Shown here one piece after another: positions 6,479-15,666 of a DNA stretch of 23,980 nucleotides. The DNA lies in the NCBI GenBank assembly GCA_002392525.1, contig DGHE01000037.1, forward strand, positions 10,666-34,645. Reading direction: 5' to 3'. Position 1 is the stretch's first letter. Each line of letters starts with the position of its first letter. The notes beneath the pieces were generated by a model, which saw only the letters and a program-made list of their open reading frames with translations, searched no databases and was not told where the DNA came from. Source of the DNA: Bacteroidales bacterium UBA3856 (lineage in GTDB: Bacteria > Bacteroidota > Bacteroidia > Bacteroidales > UBA932). A program made the translations under genes and the position numbers.

Positions 6479-8173
6479 ATGCGTCCAACCCTTGCCTCTT
6501 TGGAAGTAGTCGTCCTGCTCACAGTATTGCTGTGTGCAGCACCGGCTTGCCGTCGTATGGACGGACCGGAAGATGCGGGTGCTGGACGCAACTTGTCCCT
6601 GGTGCTGTCTTTGAAAAACATCCTGCCCGGTCAGGAGGTTGTAACCAAGATGTCCGGGGATGTAACCCAGGCCGATGGCGAATTCCGTGGCATCGACCAT
6701 CTGTATGTGGTGCCTTTCAATACGGAGTCCATGCAGGTGGAGCCCCAGGCCCCCCGTCTCGGCACCAGGAACGTGGGCCTGAGCAGTTCCGGTATCGCCA
6801 GGACCGGACTTGTGGCCAACAACAACTCCCATCTTTTCGGAAGCGCAACGGCTCCCAACGGGATGAACACCGTGTTGGTCTATGGAAAGGCTCCGGATAT
6901 GGGAGAGGCAGCGTCCAAGCCAGACAAGCATACTTACGGCGTGCTCAATCCGGATGGCCTGAGCAACCCTTCCTCGTCGGATGACATCTTTTTCCGTCTG
7001 GAACCCATCCTGACTACAGGAGATGCGTCCGAGTTGACGGAAGTGACTGAGATTGCAGACGGACTGCTGGAAAAGCTCAATGTCATTATGTCCCTTATGG
7101 GCAATTCCGGCTTCGACGCCATCAAGGGCATTTACGATTCCGTCAATCATATCAATCAGATTCTGTCCTGCTCTTACTCTACCTTCGACCAGATTCGAAT
7201 TGAAATCCAGTCGGCACTGATCCGCATCCCCTATGAGAGCACGGCTCTTCTGGATGAAATTCGCCTCGTGAGCCAGGCTGTGAGCGCTTTTTCCGAGGAT
7301 CTTGCTGCGGCCGGAACTACTTTCCCCAGGACATATGGTATTCCGGAAGGAACACTCGGTTTCTGGTGGAACGGCAAGGAATTCATAAGACTGATCAGTG
7401 GGGTTAACATAAGGCTGGTGGATCCGGCATCTTATTGTTACCCGCCCGCCCTCTGGTATTACGCCAACAGTCCCGTCCAGACTTCCAATGACGAGAAAGT
7501 GCGCCTCCAGTACAATGCTTCCAACCAGTTGTGGGACGACATCCTTGTGCACTACTCGGACGGCGGAACGGTGACTTCCTTTACCCAGAGTGTGGCTGTA
7601 TCTCAGCAGTTGCAGTATGGCGTCGGGCTTCTGGAACTCAGCCTCGGTGCGCCGGGAGAGGAGGCTGCCAATCTCATTAACGGATGTCCGCTTACCGGCA
7701 TCATCATTGGTGATCAACGGGACGTGGATTTCCGGTTTATACCTTCTACCGGTACGGCAAGGTATATTTATGACAATGTCACCGACGGGCTCAAGATCGG
7801 GACCACCGGAAACTCCGTTCAGACGTTGGTCCTTCAGACCGTGGACAATGCGCCGGTCCATTTTGCCCTGGAGTTCCGCAACAATACGGGTCATACCCGG
7901 CATTGCCAGCAGGGAGATATCCTTCCCTGGACCCGTTTTTATCTGGCCGGCGTGCTGGATCCTGCTTCTGAGGATGTGACTCAGCCTGCAGGCGAGAATA
8001 TCCGCAGCATATTCAGCAGGGACCGCAAGACAAAAGTAACTGTAACGGTGGATGGCCTCAGAAGCGCCTACACCACCGTCCCTGACCTTCACGATCCACA
8101 ACTGGAAATAGGTCTTGTTACGGAAATGAAGTGGGTGCAGCTAACACCCCAGTCATTGATTCTTGATTTTTAA
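6479..8173 (+). CDS. Second Mfa1-like fimbrillin lipoprotein, paralogue of the preceding gene
   Basis: This 564-residue protein has an N-terminal hydrophobic segment with Cys24 as the probable lipidated residue (AAPAC, a weak lipobox). T56-K57-M58 lies after the strand LSLVLSLKNILPGQEVV; the same T-K-M occurs in the preceding protein. Further shared landmarks, in the same order, show a diverged duplicate: FRGIDHLYVVPF, YGIPEGTLGF, YPPALWYYANSPVQTS, YGVGLLEL, LTGIIIGDQRDVDFRF, VHFALEFRNNTG and the C-terminus IGLVTEMKWVQL with final LILDF. It lacks about 200 residues of the larger paralogue and is clearly richer in G+C (42 of 60 at 6721-6780). Having both the cleavage-type site and the donor-type C-terminus, it should be able to polymerise as an accessory stalk or adaptor subunit. 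This is inferred. Confidence 0.82.
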   Translation: MRPTLASLEVVVLLTVLLCAAPACRRMDGPEDAGAGRNLSLVLSLKNILPGQEVVTKMSGDVTQADGEFRGIDHLYVVPFNTESMQVEPQAPRLGTRNVGLSSSGIARTGLVANNNSHLFGSATAPNGMNTVLVYGKAPDMGEAASKPDKHTYGVLNPDGLSNPSSSDDIFFRLEPILTTGDASELTEVTEIADGLLEKLNVIMSLMGNSGFDAIKGIYDSVNHINQILSCSYSTFDQIRIEIQSALIRIPYESTALLDEIRLVSQAVSAFSEDLAAAGTTFPRTYGIPEGTLGFWWNGKEFIRLISGVNIRLVDPASYCYPPALWYYANSPVQTSNDEKVRLQYNASNQLWDDILVHYSDGGTVTSFTQSVAVSQQLQYGVGLLELSLGAPGEEAANLINGCPLTGIIIGDQRDVDFRFIPSTGTARYIYDNVTDGLKIGTTGNSVQTLVLQTVDNAPVHFALEFRNNTGHTRHCQQGDILPWTRFYLAGVLDPASEDVTQPAGENIRSIFSRDRKTKVTVTVDGLRSAYTTVPDLHDPQLEIGLVTEMKWVQLTPQSLILDF

Positions 8174-8191
8174 CCGCAGGATATGTGCAGA

Positions 8192-9865
8192 ATGAAGCAT
8201 ATAGTATGTTGGGCAGCATTTCTGCTGCTTTCTGCCGTCTCCTGCAGGAGGGCTGCACATCCGCGAGAGGATGCGCAACTGATGGTGTCCCTCTATATTC
8301 CCGGAGCGGTAATGACCCGTGCAGAAACCGGCATGGTGAATCCGCTTCGGGATGAATTGAGTATTACTTCACTTCAGATTTGGGCTTTCCTGTCCGAGAG
8401 CGGAGAACTTATCAGTTATAAATATTTCTCCCCCGGGCTTAATAACACGGGCATGCCCAATTCCAGCATTACCCGTTTTGGCCTGCCGCTGTCCGACGAA
8501 ATGTTTGCGCTGCTTTCCGGCTCCCGCCCCAAGGTAGACGTATATGCCGTGGCAAACGCCGCATCTGCAGTGTCTCCCGTTCCCGGGAGCGAGACTTCAA
8601 GAGATGAACTTGACAATCTTGTAATCACGGAAATCGGCGGCAACTGGCCTCTTACCAGGGCTGTCCCCGATGCCGGCCTTCCAATGTCCGGTGTCCTGAA
8701 GGGAGCCGATGTCACCGGCGGTTATCCTGTTCTAAATATCAATAACCTGAAACTTACCAGGGCGGTGTCCAAGATACGTTTTGTCTTTTGCCAGCAGGGT
8801 ATTCCGGCTACAGAAACTACGGCGGCAGAGAAGGCCAACGACGCCTGCGAGATCGTAAAAATTACTTTTGATGGGGGATCGGACTGCCAGATTTCAACCA
8901 CGGAGCGTCTTTTCACCACCCAGTCTTTAGACTTGGGAGACACCCCTGAGTATGTGTCTCTTTCTTCCGAAATCAGCGGCTCTGGCGGGAATACTCTGAT
9001 TCCCAACAGCATTCTTTCCATCGTGGAAGACCCGGGGTCCCTGTTTTTCCGTAGCACCGGAAATGAAACCGAGACGGCCGAACACTATGAGAACAGGCTG
9101 GATGCCGTTATTTCGCAGTATTCACAGGTGGGCCCCATTTATTTCCGCGAAACGGACAAAACCATCTCCGGCCAAATCTTTTACCGTGTTGAATCGAATG
9201 GGGAACTTCTTTCGGCCCGTTTCTCCATGTTGGAAAATGACGTATTCTCCCGTAACCATACCTGGATTGTATACGCCTGCTTTGTGGAGGAAACGATGAA
9301 ACTGGAACTGAAGGTGGTTGTGCTGCCCTGGGAATATACCAGTTATTCTTTGGACTATACGTCCTCTTCCATCAACGTCATCAAGCGCTTCTCCGTATAT
9401 GAGCCGAATCCTGCCACTTTTGACAAGATTAAGACAGACGACGGCTACTTTGACGTGAAGTTCTGGCACACCATTGAGGGCGATGAAGGGCCTAAGGATA
9501 ATTTGATAAAAGGAAGCATCATCATTGCAACTCCAGTAGGGGCGACCCTGCACATAATGCCCGTTCCGGGAACCAATGGAAGTACGCTTCTTACCAAAGC
9601 CATAGAGGTGTCTCCTGCATCGGCGACCATTTACCCGAATTACCAGAGCCCCGACAATCCCAACGGCCGCATTGAGCATTGCATTATACCCATTGAAATC
9701 AAATGCAATCCTTCTTATACCGGCTCTTCATATGACGGGCAGCTTGAGGGAAACTATATTGACCTTCATTTCATTGTGGAAACGACAGACCACAGGTACA
9801 TTGATCTGTCCTCCGAGTCCATAGACTATTACAGGTTCATCCTTACCAAGAACTGGAAACAGTGA
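8192..9865 (+). CDS. Fimbrillin-like lipoprotein, candidate tip or adaptor subunit
   Basis: This 557-residue lipoprotein has a clean signal peptide MKHIVCWAAFLLLSAVSC (Cys18). The strand LMVSLYIPGAV and T42-R43-A44 follow, the classic fimbrillin-family cleavage-type motif. The pattern ITSLQIWAFLSESGELISY and VDVYAVANAAS is typical of the N-terminal domain of Mfa-like minor pilins (one domain naming a value, the next reporting a strand pair). The C-terminal region (about 380-557) is of unknown family and ends IDYYRFILTKNWKQ, without the Trp-to-Asp-Phe/Leu signature of the stalk proteins. The ATG at 8192 is chosen over the in-frame ATG at 8183 because it gives a standard lipoprotein signal peptide and lies 11 bases after GCAGG; the upstream start would add only MCR. 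Its stop overlaps the next start (GTGA), so translation is probably coupled. Confidence 0.8.
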   Translation: MKHIVCWAAFLLLSAVSCRRAAHPREDAQLMVSLYIPGAVMTRAETGMVNPLRDELSITSLQIWAFLSESGELISYKYFSPGLNNTGMPNSSITRFGLPLSDEMFALLSGSRPKVDVYAVANAASAVSPVPGSETSRDELDNLVITEIGGNWPLTRAVPDAGLPMSGVLKGADVTGGYPVLNINNLKLTRAVSKIRFVFCQQGIPATETTAAEKANDACEIVKITFDGGSDCQISTTERLFTTQSLDLGDTPEYVSLSSEISGSGGNTLIPNSILSIVEDPGSLFFRSTGNETETAEHYENRLDAVISQYSQVGPIYFRETDKTISGQIFYRVESNGELLSARFSMLENDVFSRNHTWIVYACFVEETMKLELKVVVLPWEYTSYSLDYTSSSINVIKRFSVYEPNPATFDKIKTDDGYFDVKFWHTIEGDEGPKDNLIKGSIIIATPVGATLHIMPVPGTNGSTLLTKAIEVSPASATIYPNYQSPDNPNGRIEHCIIPIEIKCNPSYTGSSYDGQLEGNYIDLHFIVETTDHRYIDLSSESIDYYRFILTKNWKQ

Positions 9866-12546
9866 GAAAAGTCCTTCATATTGTTTTGCTGGCGCTCCTT
9901 TTTGCAGGATGTGCAAGGGAGTCCGTGCCTTCCCTTGAAGGCGGCCCGGGCATAAGCATTACGGTAAGATGTACAGAACCCTCGCAAACCAAGGCAGACC
10001 CTCAGGAAAAGGATGGTGAGCAGGCTTTCAACGAGAACATCATCCGCTCCGTGGACTTTCTCTTCTATCCCGGGGAGAATCCCTCGTCTAGTACAGATGC
10101 TGTCTATCACATCAGGAGGGAACTTTCCAAAGACCCGATGCAGTCGGGCATATGGGAGGCTACTTTCAATATAGTGGTAAAGAAGGAAGTCATAACCCAG
10201 ATTTTCACGGAGCTGAATCACAATAAGGCAACGGTATATGCCCTGGTCAATTTTGACAGTTCCTTCATCGGTGACCTGTCGCATACTTCCCAGGAAGAGC
10301 TGGCTGGAAGGCGTATTGTGAAAGATTTTGCAGAGGAAGAGCAGGCATACCTGCAGCAGCAGTTCCTGATGGACGGTAAGTCTGTACTCACCTATTATGA
10401 TGACAGAGATCCAAACGTGAGTGCAGAGATTCAGGTATCCCGTTTTGCTTCCAAATTGACTTTTGCCTTGAATGTAGCCCCGCGTGTGGAGCTAGTACAC
10501 GAGGATAGCAACAAATATCCCAACGAGATTTGGACCCCGGTCCTGCATACCGCACGCGTTTATCTTGTATGGGGCTTGAAATCTGTCCTGCTCAGTAATG
10601 ACGGATCCCTGCCGGATGCAACCCCGGAAGATCCCGTCAAGGAGTATTTCTCCTATAGCGGTTCGGCTAACCGGCGGCCTTTTGTGAGAGACAACGGAAC
10701 CTCTTACCTGGACCCGGAGACGGTGGAAGGGAAAAAATACTACCACACCTATCCGATGTATTCCTATCCGTCAACCTGGACGAATAACGTGATGCCGGAT
10801 CCTTCCCAGTCCGCGCATGACTTCTCCCAGGGTGCACCTCCCGAACCTCCTTATTTCAAACTGGAAATGGACTGGAGAAGGGAGCCGGAAAACAATTATA
10901 CTTATGATAGGCGAAAATACTACTATAAGGTATATTTGCCCTTCAATGAACTCAAACGTAATTCCTGGTACAGCTTCTATCTGGATGTCTCCATTCTTGG
11001 ATCCGAATCCGACGAAGGAAATGCGATCCTTGAGCCCACCTGCTATCTGCTGGATTGGCAGAACAAGACCTTTGCCATCAACAAATATGCGGTCATCAGC
11101 AAGGCCCGTTATCTGGAAGTGGAAAAGCAGGAATGGGATATCAACAACATTGAACAATTGTCCATCCCCTTCACGTCCAGCCATAATGTGACCGTGGTTC
11201 CCGGCAGCGTGACGGCTACCCGTCCCTACTTTGGTCAGATAAACACGTCCCACCCCGTAGATTCCTATCACAATGATTTTCACGGCTGGATACGGGACAA
11301 AGGAGATGGAACATATTATCTGGAATATACCAACCAGCCCGATGGTAAGGATAAGGAAGCTTGGGAACCGTCAAACTGGCTATCCAACACGTCCACCTCG
11401 ATTAAGCTCAATCACCCGCTTGCCAACGACAACACCAAGCCCGACTTTGACTATTCCGTCTATACGATTGAGTTTGACATTGTCCACGAAGATTTGGTTG
11501 GCAGTCCGGACTCCTATACCTATGGCCAGTATAAGCGTCATATAAAAATCATTCAGCGCCCCGGTATCTATATTGAAAGCCTGCGGAATTCGGATACCGC
11601 AATTCAAAAGCGCAATCCCGATGATCCCAAAGCCCAGACGCTTTATGGTTATCCGGACGGAGAAGAACCCTGGGCCGACCATCCTTGGGGGTATGTATAT
11701 GTCAATGGAGGACGCTACATCAGACACGAAACCAAGGCCCATAGCGGAGCCGCAGCCAACGAAGACAGGTACTTCAAGCTGGCTACGGATAATAATAAAA
11801 GGGAGTATCAGTGGCAGACGGTGTGGTATACCGGCGGTTCCCGGGAGATTTATGATATCCACGCTACTGTGCTGCCCTCCAACTCCGATTATGTTATTGG
11901 AGATCCGCGTACGACAAGGGTGAATAACCTTACGGACGAGGCCCGTTATGCGGGATTGTATATATTCAACGTGACCGGAAATCCCCAGCAGCGCTGGGAT
12001 GATCTGGTGGTGTTGGAATCGTCGCGTCCCCAGGAAGATTATCCCGGAGGAACCAGAACCGGCTTCAATTCGGCCGATGCCTTGTACGGCGAATCGCCAA
12101 GGCCTCTCCAGTGGTACTATCCCACCGAGCGTTCTGCGCGTACGGAGAATATGGTGGCGCCCAGTTACCGGATTTCCTCCAAGTTCAGCGGCATTGAGTT
12201 CTCTCCCGACCTTACCCAACCCTACGCCGAGTACCGTTGTGCGGCTTTCCAGGAAGACGGATTCCCGGCCGGGCGCTGGCGCCTTCCCACCAGGGCCGAG
12301 GTTGGTTTCATTGCCCAGTTGTCCGCGATGGGATTCTTTGAGTTCCTGTTCAATAACGGCGGTGTTTATTGGTCGGCAAACGGAGCTGTCCAGATAAACG
12401 GGAAAACGGTGAAAGACGTCGGAAATGACAGGGCTCTGCTCCGCTGCGTATATGATTCCTGGTATTGGGACGAGATTGACGGACTGGAAGGAGACCCGCG
12501 TCACAACCCGCGTAACCGTTTTGTATGGGGAGATAAGGAAAGATGA
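9862..12546 (+). CDS. Large fimbrial lipoprotein with lectin-like (Lcl/FISUMP-type) C-terminus, candidate tip adhesin
   Basis: This 894-residue lipoprotein uses a GTG start that overlaps the previous stop (GTGA). The signal peptide ends LLFAGC (Cys17). The strand ISITVRCTEPSQ is followed by T43-K44-A45, the cleavage-type motif. The N-terminal part (IRSVDFLFYPGE, ATVYALVNFD) is fimbrillin-like. The middle resembles DUF4906-type proteins of Bacteroidales fimbrial loci, which I cannot confirm without a profile search. The C-terminal about 100 residues (FPAGRWRLPTRAEVGFIAQL, GGVYWSANGA, ALLRCVYDSWYW) match the fold family of Lcl C-terminal/FISUMP domains, which are related to C-type lectin-like folds. 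No stalk-type C-terminus is present. The last base triplet overlaps the next gene start (ATGA). The role as tip adhesin is inferred from position and architecture. Confidence 0.8.
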   Translation: MRKVLHIVLLALLFAGCARESVPSLEGGPGISITVRCTEPSQTKADPQEKDGEQAFNENIIRSVDFLFYPGENPSSSTDAVYHIRRELSKDPMQSGIWEATFNIVVKKEVITQIFTELNHNKATVYALVNFDSSFIGDLSHTSQEELAGRRIVKDFAEEEQAYLQQQFLMDGKSVLTYYDDRDPNVSAEIQVSRFASKLTFALNVAPRVELVHEDSNKYPNEIWTPVLHTARVYLVWGLKSVLLSNDGSLPDATPEDPVKEYFSYSGSANRRPFVRDNGTSYLDPETVEGKKYYHTYPMYSYPSTWTNNVMPDPSQSAHDFSQGAPPEPPYFKLEMDWRREPENNYTYDRRKYYYKVYLPFNELKRNSWYSFYLDVSILGSESDEGNAILEPTCYLLDWQNKTFAINKYAVISKARYLEVEKQEWDINNIEQLSIPFTSSHNVTVVPGSVTATRPYFGQINTSHPVDSYHNDFHGWIRDKGDGTYYLEYTNQPDGKDKEAWEPSNWLSNTSTSIKLNHPLANDNTKPDFDYSVYTIEFDIVHEDLVGSPDSYTYGQYKRHIKIIQRPGIYIESLRNSDTAIQKRNPDDPKAQTLYGYPDGEEPWADHPWGYVYVNGGRYIRHETKAHSGAAANEDRYFKLATDNNKREYQWQTVWYTGGSREIYDIHATVLPSNSDYVIGDPRTTRVNNLTDEARYAGLYIFNVTGNPQQRWDDLVVLESSRPQEDYPGGTRTGFNSADALYGESPRPLQWYYPTERSARTENMVAPSYRISSKFSGIEFSPDLTQPYAEYRCAAFQEDGFPAGRWRLPTRAEVGFIAQLSAMGFFEFLFNNGGVYWSANGAVQINGKTVKDVGNDRALLRCVYDSWYWDEIDGLEGDPRHNPRNRFVWGDKER

Positions 12547-15500
12547 GAAAGTTCCTGTCATACTTGACGGCGCTCTTTACGCTGTGTGCCTGCTCTTCCG
12601 TTCTGGAACAGGAAGAAGTCCGGGAGATGACTACCTCTCTGGAAGACCTTCCTGTGACCATCACTTTCTCTGTGCCGGATGTGCGAATTTCCTCCCCGGA
12701 AACCAAGAGCCTGGAAGACGGAGACGGACTAATCTCCGAAGGGCGCTATCTGGACCCGGACAAACTCTATGTGGTCGTTTGCGGCGGCACGCAGAGTATC
12801 AAGTATATCCGAAAGGCCGAGATTGTTCTCGATGAGGTTACCGGGCAGCCGCTTGTGACGGTAAAACCGGTGTCGGAAATCAAGGATTATCCCCTTACGG
12901 ACGGAGAAACCGAGGTGCAACTGTATTCCTTCACGGTTGAACTGGAGCTTTCGGACACCGACGACCGAACGGTATATTTCCTGGGGAATATCGATGAGAA
13001 CCAGCTGGTATCGGGCTCTTATTCTTTCCAGATTCTGCCTGCAATGTTTTCTTATGATATGAAACAGGCATATTGGCAGAGCATTTCAAACGTATCCATT
13101 GGCGCACAGAAGGATAGTAGTGGCCAGCCCATCATCGTAAACGGCTCCTATCTTCCGGACGCAAAAACGGTGGCGCAGTTTCAATATGTGCCGCTAATCC
13201 GGAACTATGCCAAAATCCAGGTTACGGATGCCACGGCCGACGGAGATGACTTCGAGCTGTACAGTTATGCCGTAATCCATTATCCCAAGAAAGGAACCGT
13301 CGCTCCCTTCCGAACCAATGTCGCCAATGTCCTGGACGCCTTCAAGTTCAATACTTCCGGGGATAACTATCGCTTCAGCGGCTATGAGCGCTGCTCGTTC
13401 AATGACCTGGATGCCACCCTGCAGTATCCAGGATATATTGCGCCCGGCGTCGAGTTTGACCATATCATCCCCACCGACGAAATGTTCCAGAATCCGGAGA
13501 ATAGCGACGGCAGGGTGCTCCGATATGATCCGGCTGATGACGACCAGGGCTTCTACCTCTTTGAGCGCGGTGTTCCCAGCGCCACGCTGGAGCCTACCTT
13601 CGTGATTATCCGGGGACGTTTTGGAGGAGAAGGGGAGTACTATTACTACCGGCTGGACCTGATGGAATCCAAAGTGGTGAACAACGAGTCGGTGTACCAG
13701 TACTATCCTATCTACAGGAACTTCCGCTATAACATTATGATTAACCGAATCTCTTCGGTAGGCGTTTCAACCCCGGAAGCCGCTGCCAATTCATCCGGCG
13801 TCGAAGACATTTCGGCGGATGTCTCGATGCGTCACCTCTCCGATATTTCCAACGGGCAGACGCGTTTGGTGGTGGAGCCTTTTATGGCCAGGACCTATAC
13901 GGGCCCCAACGAAAACGGCTACTATTACCTCTATGCCCGTTTCTTCAATGACGTTAACTCGTCGGAGCCCAATGTGGACTGGGGCGCCGTTTCGGTTGAG
14001 CTGGAGCCGATGGAGGATCTGTCGGAGGACATCCTGGTGCTGTATGATGATGTGGGAAACGAGGTACATGCCTTCTATCCGGCGTCCCAGCAGAATAACG
14101 GTGAGAACGGATTCCGGATTATCCGCTTCAACACCAAGGCGGCCGGAGCGGAGACCAAAATGCAGAAAATCAAGATTACCGGCCGAAACCTCTATACGCA
14201 CGAGGAGTATCCTCTGTACCGGGAGGTGGAAATTACACTGCAGAAGAAACAGACGATGATCGTTACTTGCGGCGTTCCGGAGCTTCCTCTTCAAAAGGAA
14301 GCAGCTCAGGTTGTGAACATAACGATTCCCGCCGGTTTGCCTTTTTCTATGTTCCCCCTGGAGTTCATCATCGAGCCGGAGCGTCTTACCCTTACTCCCG
14401 ACAACCGGGTTTCGGACAACAATCTTCCCGTTCATCCCGGCCTCTCCATCTCGGATACGGAAGGGTATGCCGGAAAGACCACCATCCAGTACATCAGGAC
14501 CCTTACCGAGGACGAATATAAGAGTCTCCCGGTCACGGACGGGACGGTTACTTTTTCCAGTTATTTCAAGTCCAATACCAGTGTGAGCGCAACTGCGATC
14601 TGGGTGGCGAATGATTATTTCATTAAGGGGAATACATCCTTCGACAATGTGGAAGGCCTTACCGGACATTTCTACGTTCAGGCCGACTATGAGTATCTCG
14701 ATGGTTGTAATGTCGTTATCAATCTGGACAATCTGGAATACAACCTGGATGAAGAAGGGTGGATGAAGTATGACAAGAATTCAGAAATACATCTTGCGAG
14801 AGGCCATAAGGTTGCCTTCCGCTCAACCAAAACTACGAAGGGATTGAGCGGCAGTGACAAGTTCTACTGCTATAGTCCCGGTAGTGAAAAGACAGCGAGG
14901 GATGGCAGGTTCTCTATCGGCGGAAACATTGCCTCGCTCCTTGTGGGAGATAGTTTTGATGTGCTTGGTTCTACGCTTACGGACTGGTCTTTCCAGAAGT
15001 GTTTTATGAATCACGTGAACCTTACCGATGCGTCAGAACTGATTTTGCCTATGCTGACATGTCCCGCTAGCGGTTATTTGAGCCTGTTCAATGGTTGCAC
15101 CAGTTTAGCTGGCGTTCCTCTACTACCTGCCACTACACTGGCAACCTCGTGTTACGAGAGTATGTTTCAAGGATGTACATCCTTGGCCGTTCTCCGCAAC
15201 GATTTTGAATTGCCGGCAACCACGATGGTCCTTAACTGCTATAAGTCTATGTTCAGGAGTTCCGGGCTTACTTCGGCTCCGGCGCTCCCTGCAACCACTC
15301 TGGCAGAATCTTGCTATTACTTTATGTTTGCAGGGTGTACCTCGCTGTCAACGTCTTCGAACCCTGTTCTTCTCCCGGCCTCAAAACTGGAGAAGAATTG
15401 TTACAGGGAGATGTTCAATGGCGCAACCGGAGTGAATGAGGTCATTTGTCTGGCAACGGATAAGTCTGCGAGCGATTGTACGACCGATTGGTTGAAAAAT

Positions 15501-15650
15501 GTGGCTGCTTCCGGAACATTCTGGGCGCCCTCAGGCGTGAGCTGGACACTTAATAGTCCGAAAGGTATTCCCGTGGGTTGGACTAGAAAGGATTATGCGA
15601 TTCCGATATTCCCGGAAGATCCTCCTTTCGATGAAGAAATAGATTTATAG
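12543..15650 (+). CDS. Very large fimbrial lipoprotein ending in BspA-like leucine-rich repeats
   Basis: This 1035-residue lipoprotein is the largest protein of the operon. Its signal peptide ends LCAC (Cys17). The strand VTITFSVPDV precedes T54-K55, the cleavage-type motif. Residues about 60-420 look like a two-domain fimbrillin (LYVVVCGGTQSIKYIRKAEI, FTVELELSDTDDRTVYFLGN, YPIYRNFRYNIMINRI). About 420-740 are strand-rich and of unknown family. From about 750 a BspA-like module begins (VAFRSTKTT, FSIGGNIASLLVGDSFDVLG), leading to cysteine-containing repeats (845-967) of the type LPATTLAxxCYxxMFxGCTSL. A cap TDWLKNVAASGTFWAPS and GIPVGWT follow, all standard in Bacteroidales surface repeat proteins. 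The start overlaps the previous stop (ATGA). The likely function is a ligand-binding tip adhesin displayed by the pilus; the ligand is unknown. Confidence 0.82.
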   Translation: MRKFLSYLTALFTLCACSSVLEQEEVREMTTSLEDLPVTITFSVPDVRISSPETKSLEDGDGLISEGRYLDPDKLYVVVCGGTQSIKYIRKAEIVLDEVTGQPLVTVKPVSEIKDYPLTDGETEVQLYSFTVELELSDTDDRTVYFLGNIDENQLVSGSYSFQILPAMFSYDMKQAYWQSISNVSIGAQKDSSGQPIIVNGSYLPDAKTVAQFQYVPLIRNYAKIQVTDATADGDDFELYSYAVIHYPKKGTVAPFRTNVANVLDAFKFNTSGDNYRFSGYERCSFNDLDATLQYPGYIAPGVEFDHIIPTDEMFQNPENSDGRVLRYDPADDDQGFYLFERGVPSATLEPTFVIIRGRFGGEGEYYYYRLDLMESKVVNNESVYQYYPIYRNFRYNIMINRISSVGVSTPEAAANSSGVEDISADVSMRHLSDISNGQTRLVVEPFMARTYTGPNENGYYYLYARFFNDVNSSEPNVDWGAVSVELEPMEDLSEDILVLYDDVGNEVHAFYPASQQNNGENGFRIIRFNTKAAGAETKMQKIKITGRNLYTHEEYPLYREVEITLQKKQTMIVTCGVPELPLQKEAAQVVNITIPAGLPFSMFPLEFIIEPERLTLTPDNRVSDNNLPVHPGLSISDTEGYAGKTTIQYIRTLTEDEYKSLPVTDGTVTFSSYFKSNTSVSATAIWVANDYFIKGNTSFDNVEGLTGHFYVQADYEYLDGCNVVINLDNLEYNLDEEGWMKYDKNSEIHLARGHKVAFRSTKTTKGLSGSDKFYCYSPGSEKTARDGRFSIGGNIASLLVGDSFDVLGSTLTDWSFQKCFMNHVNLTDASELILPMLTCPASGYLSLFNGCTSLAGVPLLPATTLATSCYESMFQGCTSLAVLRNDFELPATTMVLNCYKSMFRSSGLTSAPALPATTLAESCYYFMFAGCTSLSTSSNPVLLPASKLEKNCYREMFNGATGVNEVICLATDKSASDCTTDWLKNVAASGTFWAPSGVSWTLNSPKGIPVGWTRKDYAIPIFPEDPPFDEEIDL
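15075..15443 (+). repeat. BspA-like cysteine-containing leucine-rich repeats, about 4.5 copies
   Basis: Coding repeats of 24-29 codons with core LPATTLAxxCYxxMFxGCTSL. Visible copies start YLSLFNGCTSL, LPATTLATSCYESMF, LPATTMVLNCYKSMF, LPATTLAESCYYFMF and LPASKLEKNCYREMF. The C-Y-x-x-M-F block is invariant in the full copies and the last one is degenerate. A related set occurs at 18212-18349. Confidence 0.85.
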
Positions 15651-15654
15651 TGGG

Positions 15655-15659
15655 GGAGG
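15655..15659 (+). promoter_or_regulatory. Shine-Dalgarno sequence that decides the start of the next gene
   Basis: GGAGG inside GGGGGAGGG (15652-15660) lies one base before the first ATG (15661) and seven bases before the second in-frame ATG (15667). Seven bases is the normal spacing, so the second ATG is the real start. A strong Shine-Dalgarno sequence is unusual in Bacteroidetes, where most genes lack one. Confidence 0.7.
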
Positions 15660-15666
15660 GATGATT

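Noticed and set aside
6107..8101. A 664-codon open frame on the minus strand
   Set aside because: It lies antisense to the second fimbrillin, which has clear paralogy, a lipobox and operon context. The antisense frame has no recognisable domain and is explained by codon bias of the real gene.
11380..12561. A 393-codon minus-strand open frame
   Set aside because: It is antisense to the candidate tip adhesin, whose C-terminal RWRLP and YWS motifs prove the plus-strand frame.
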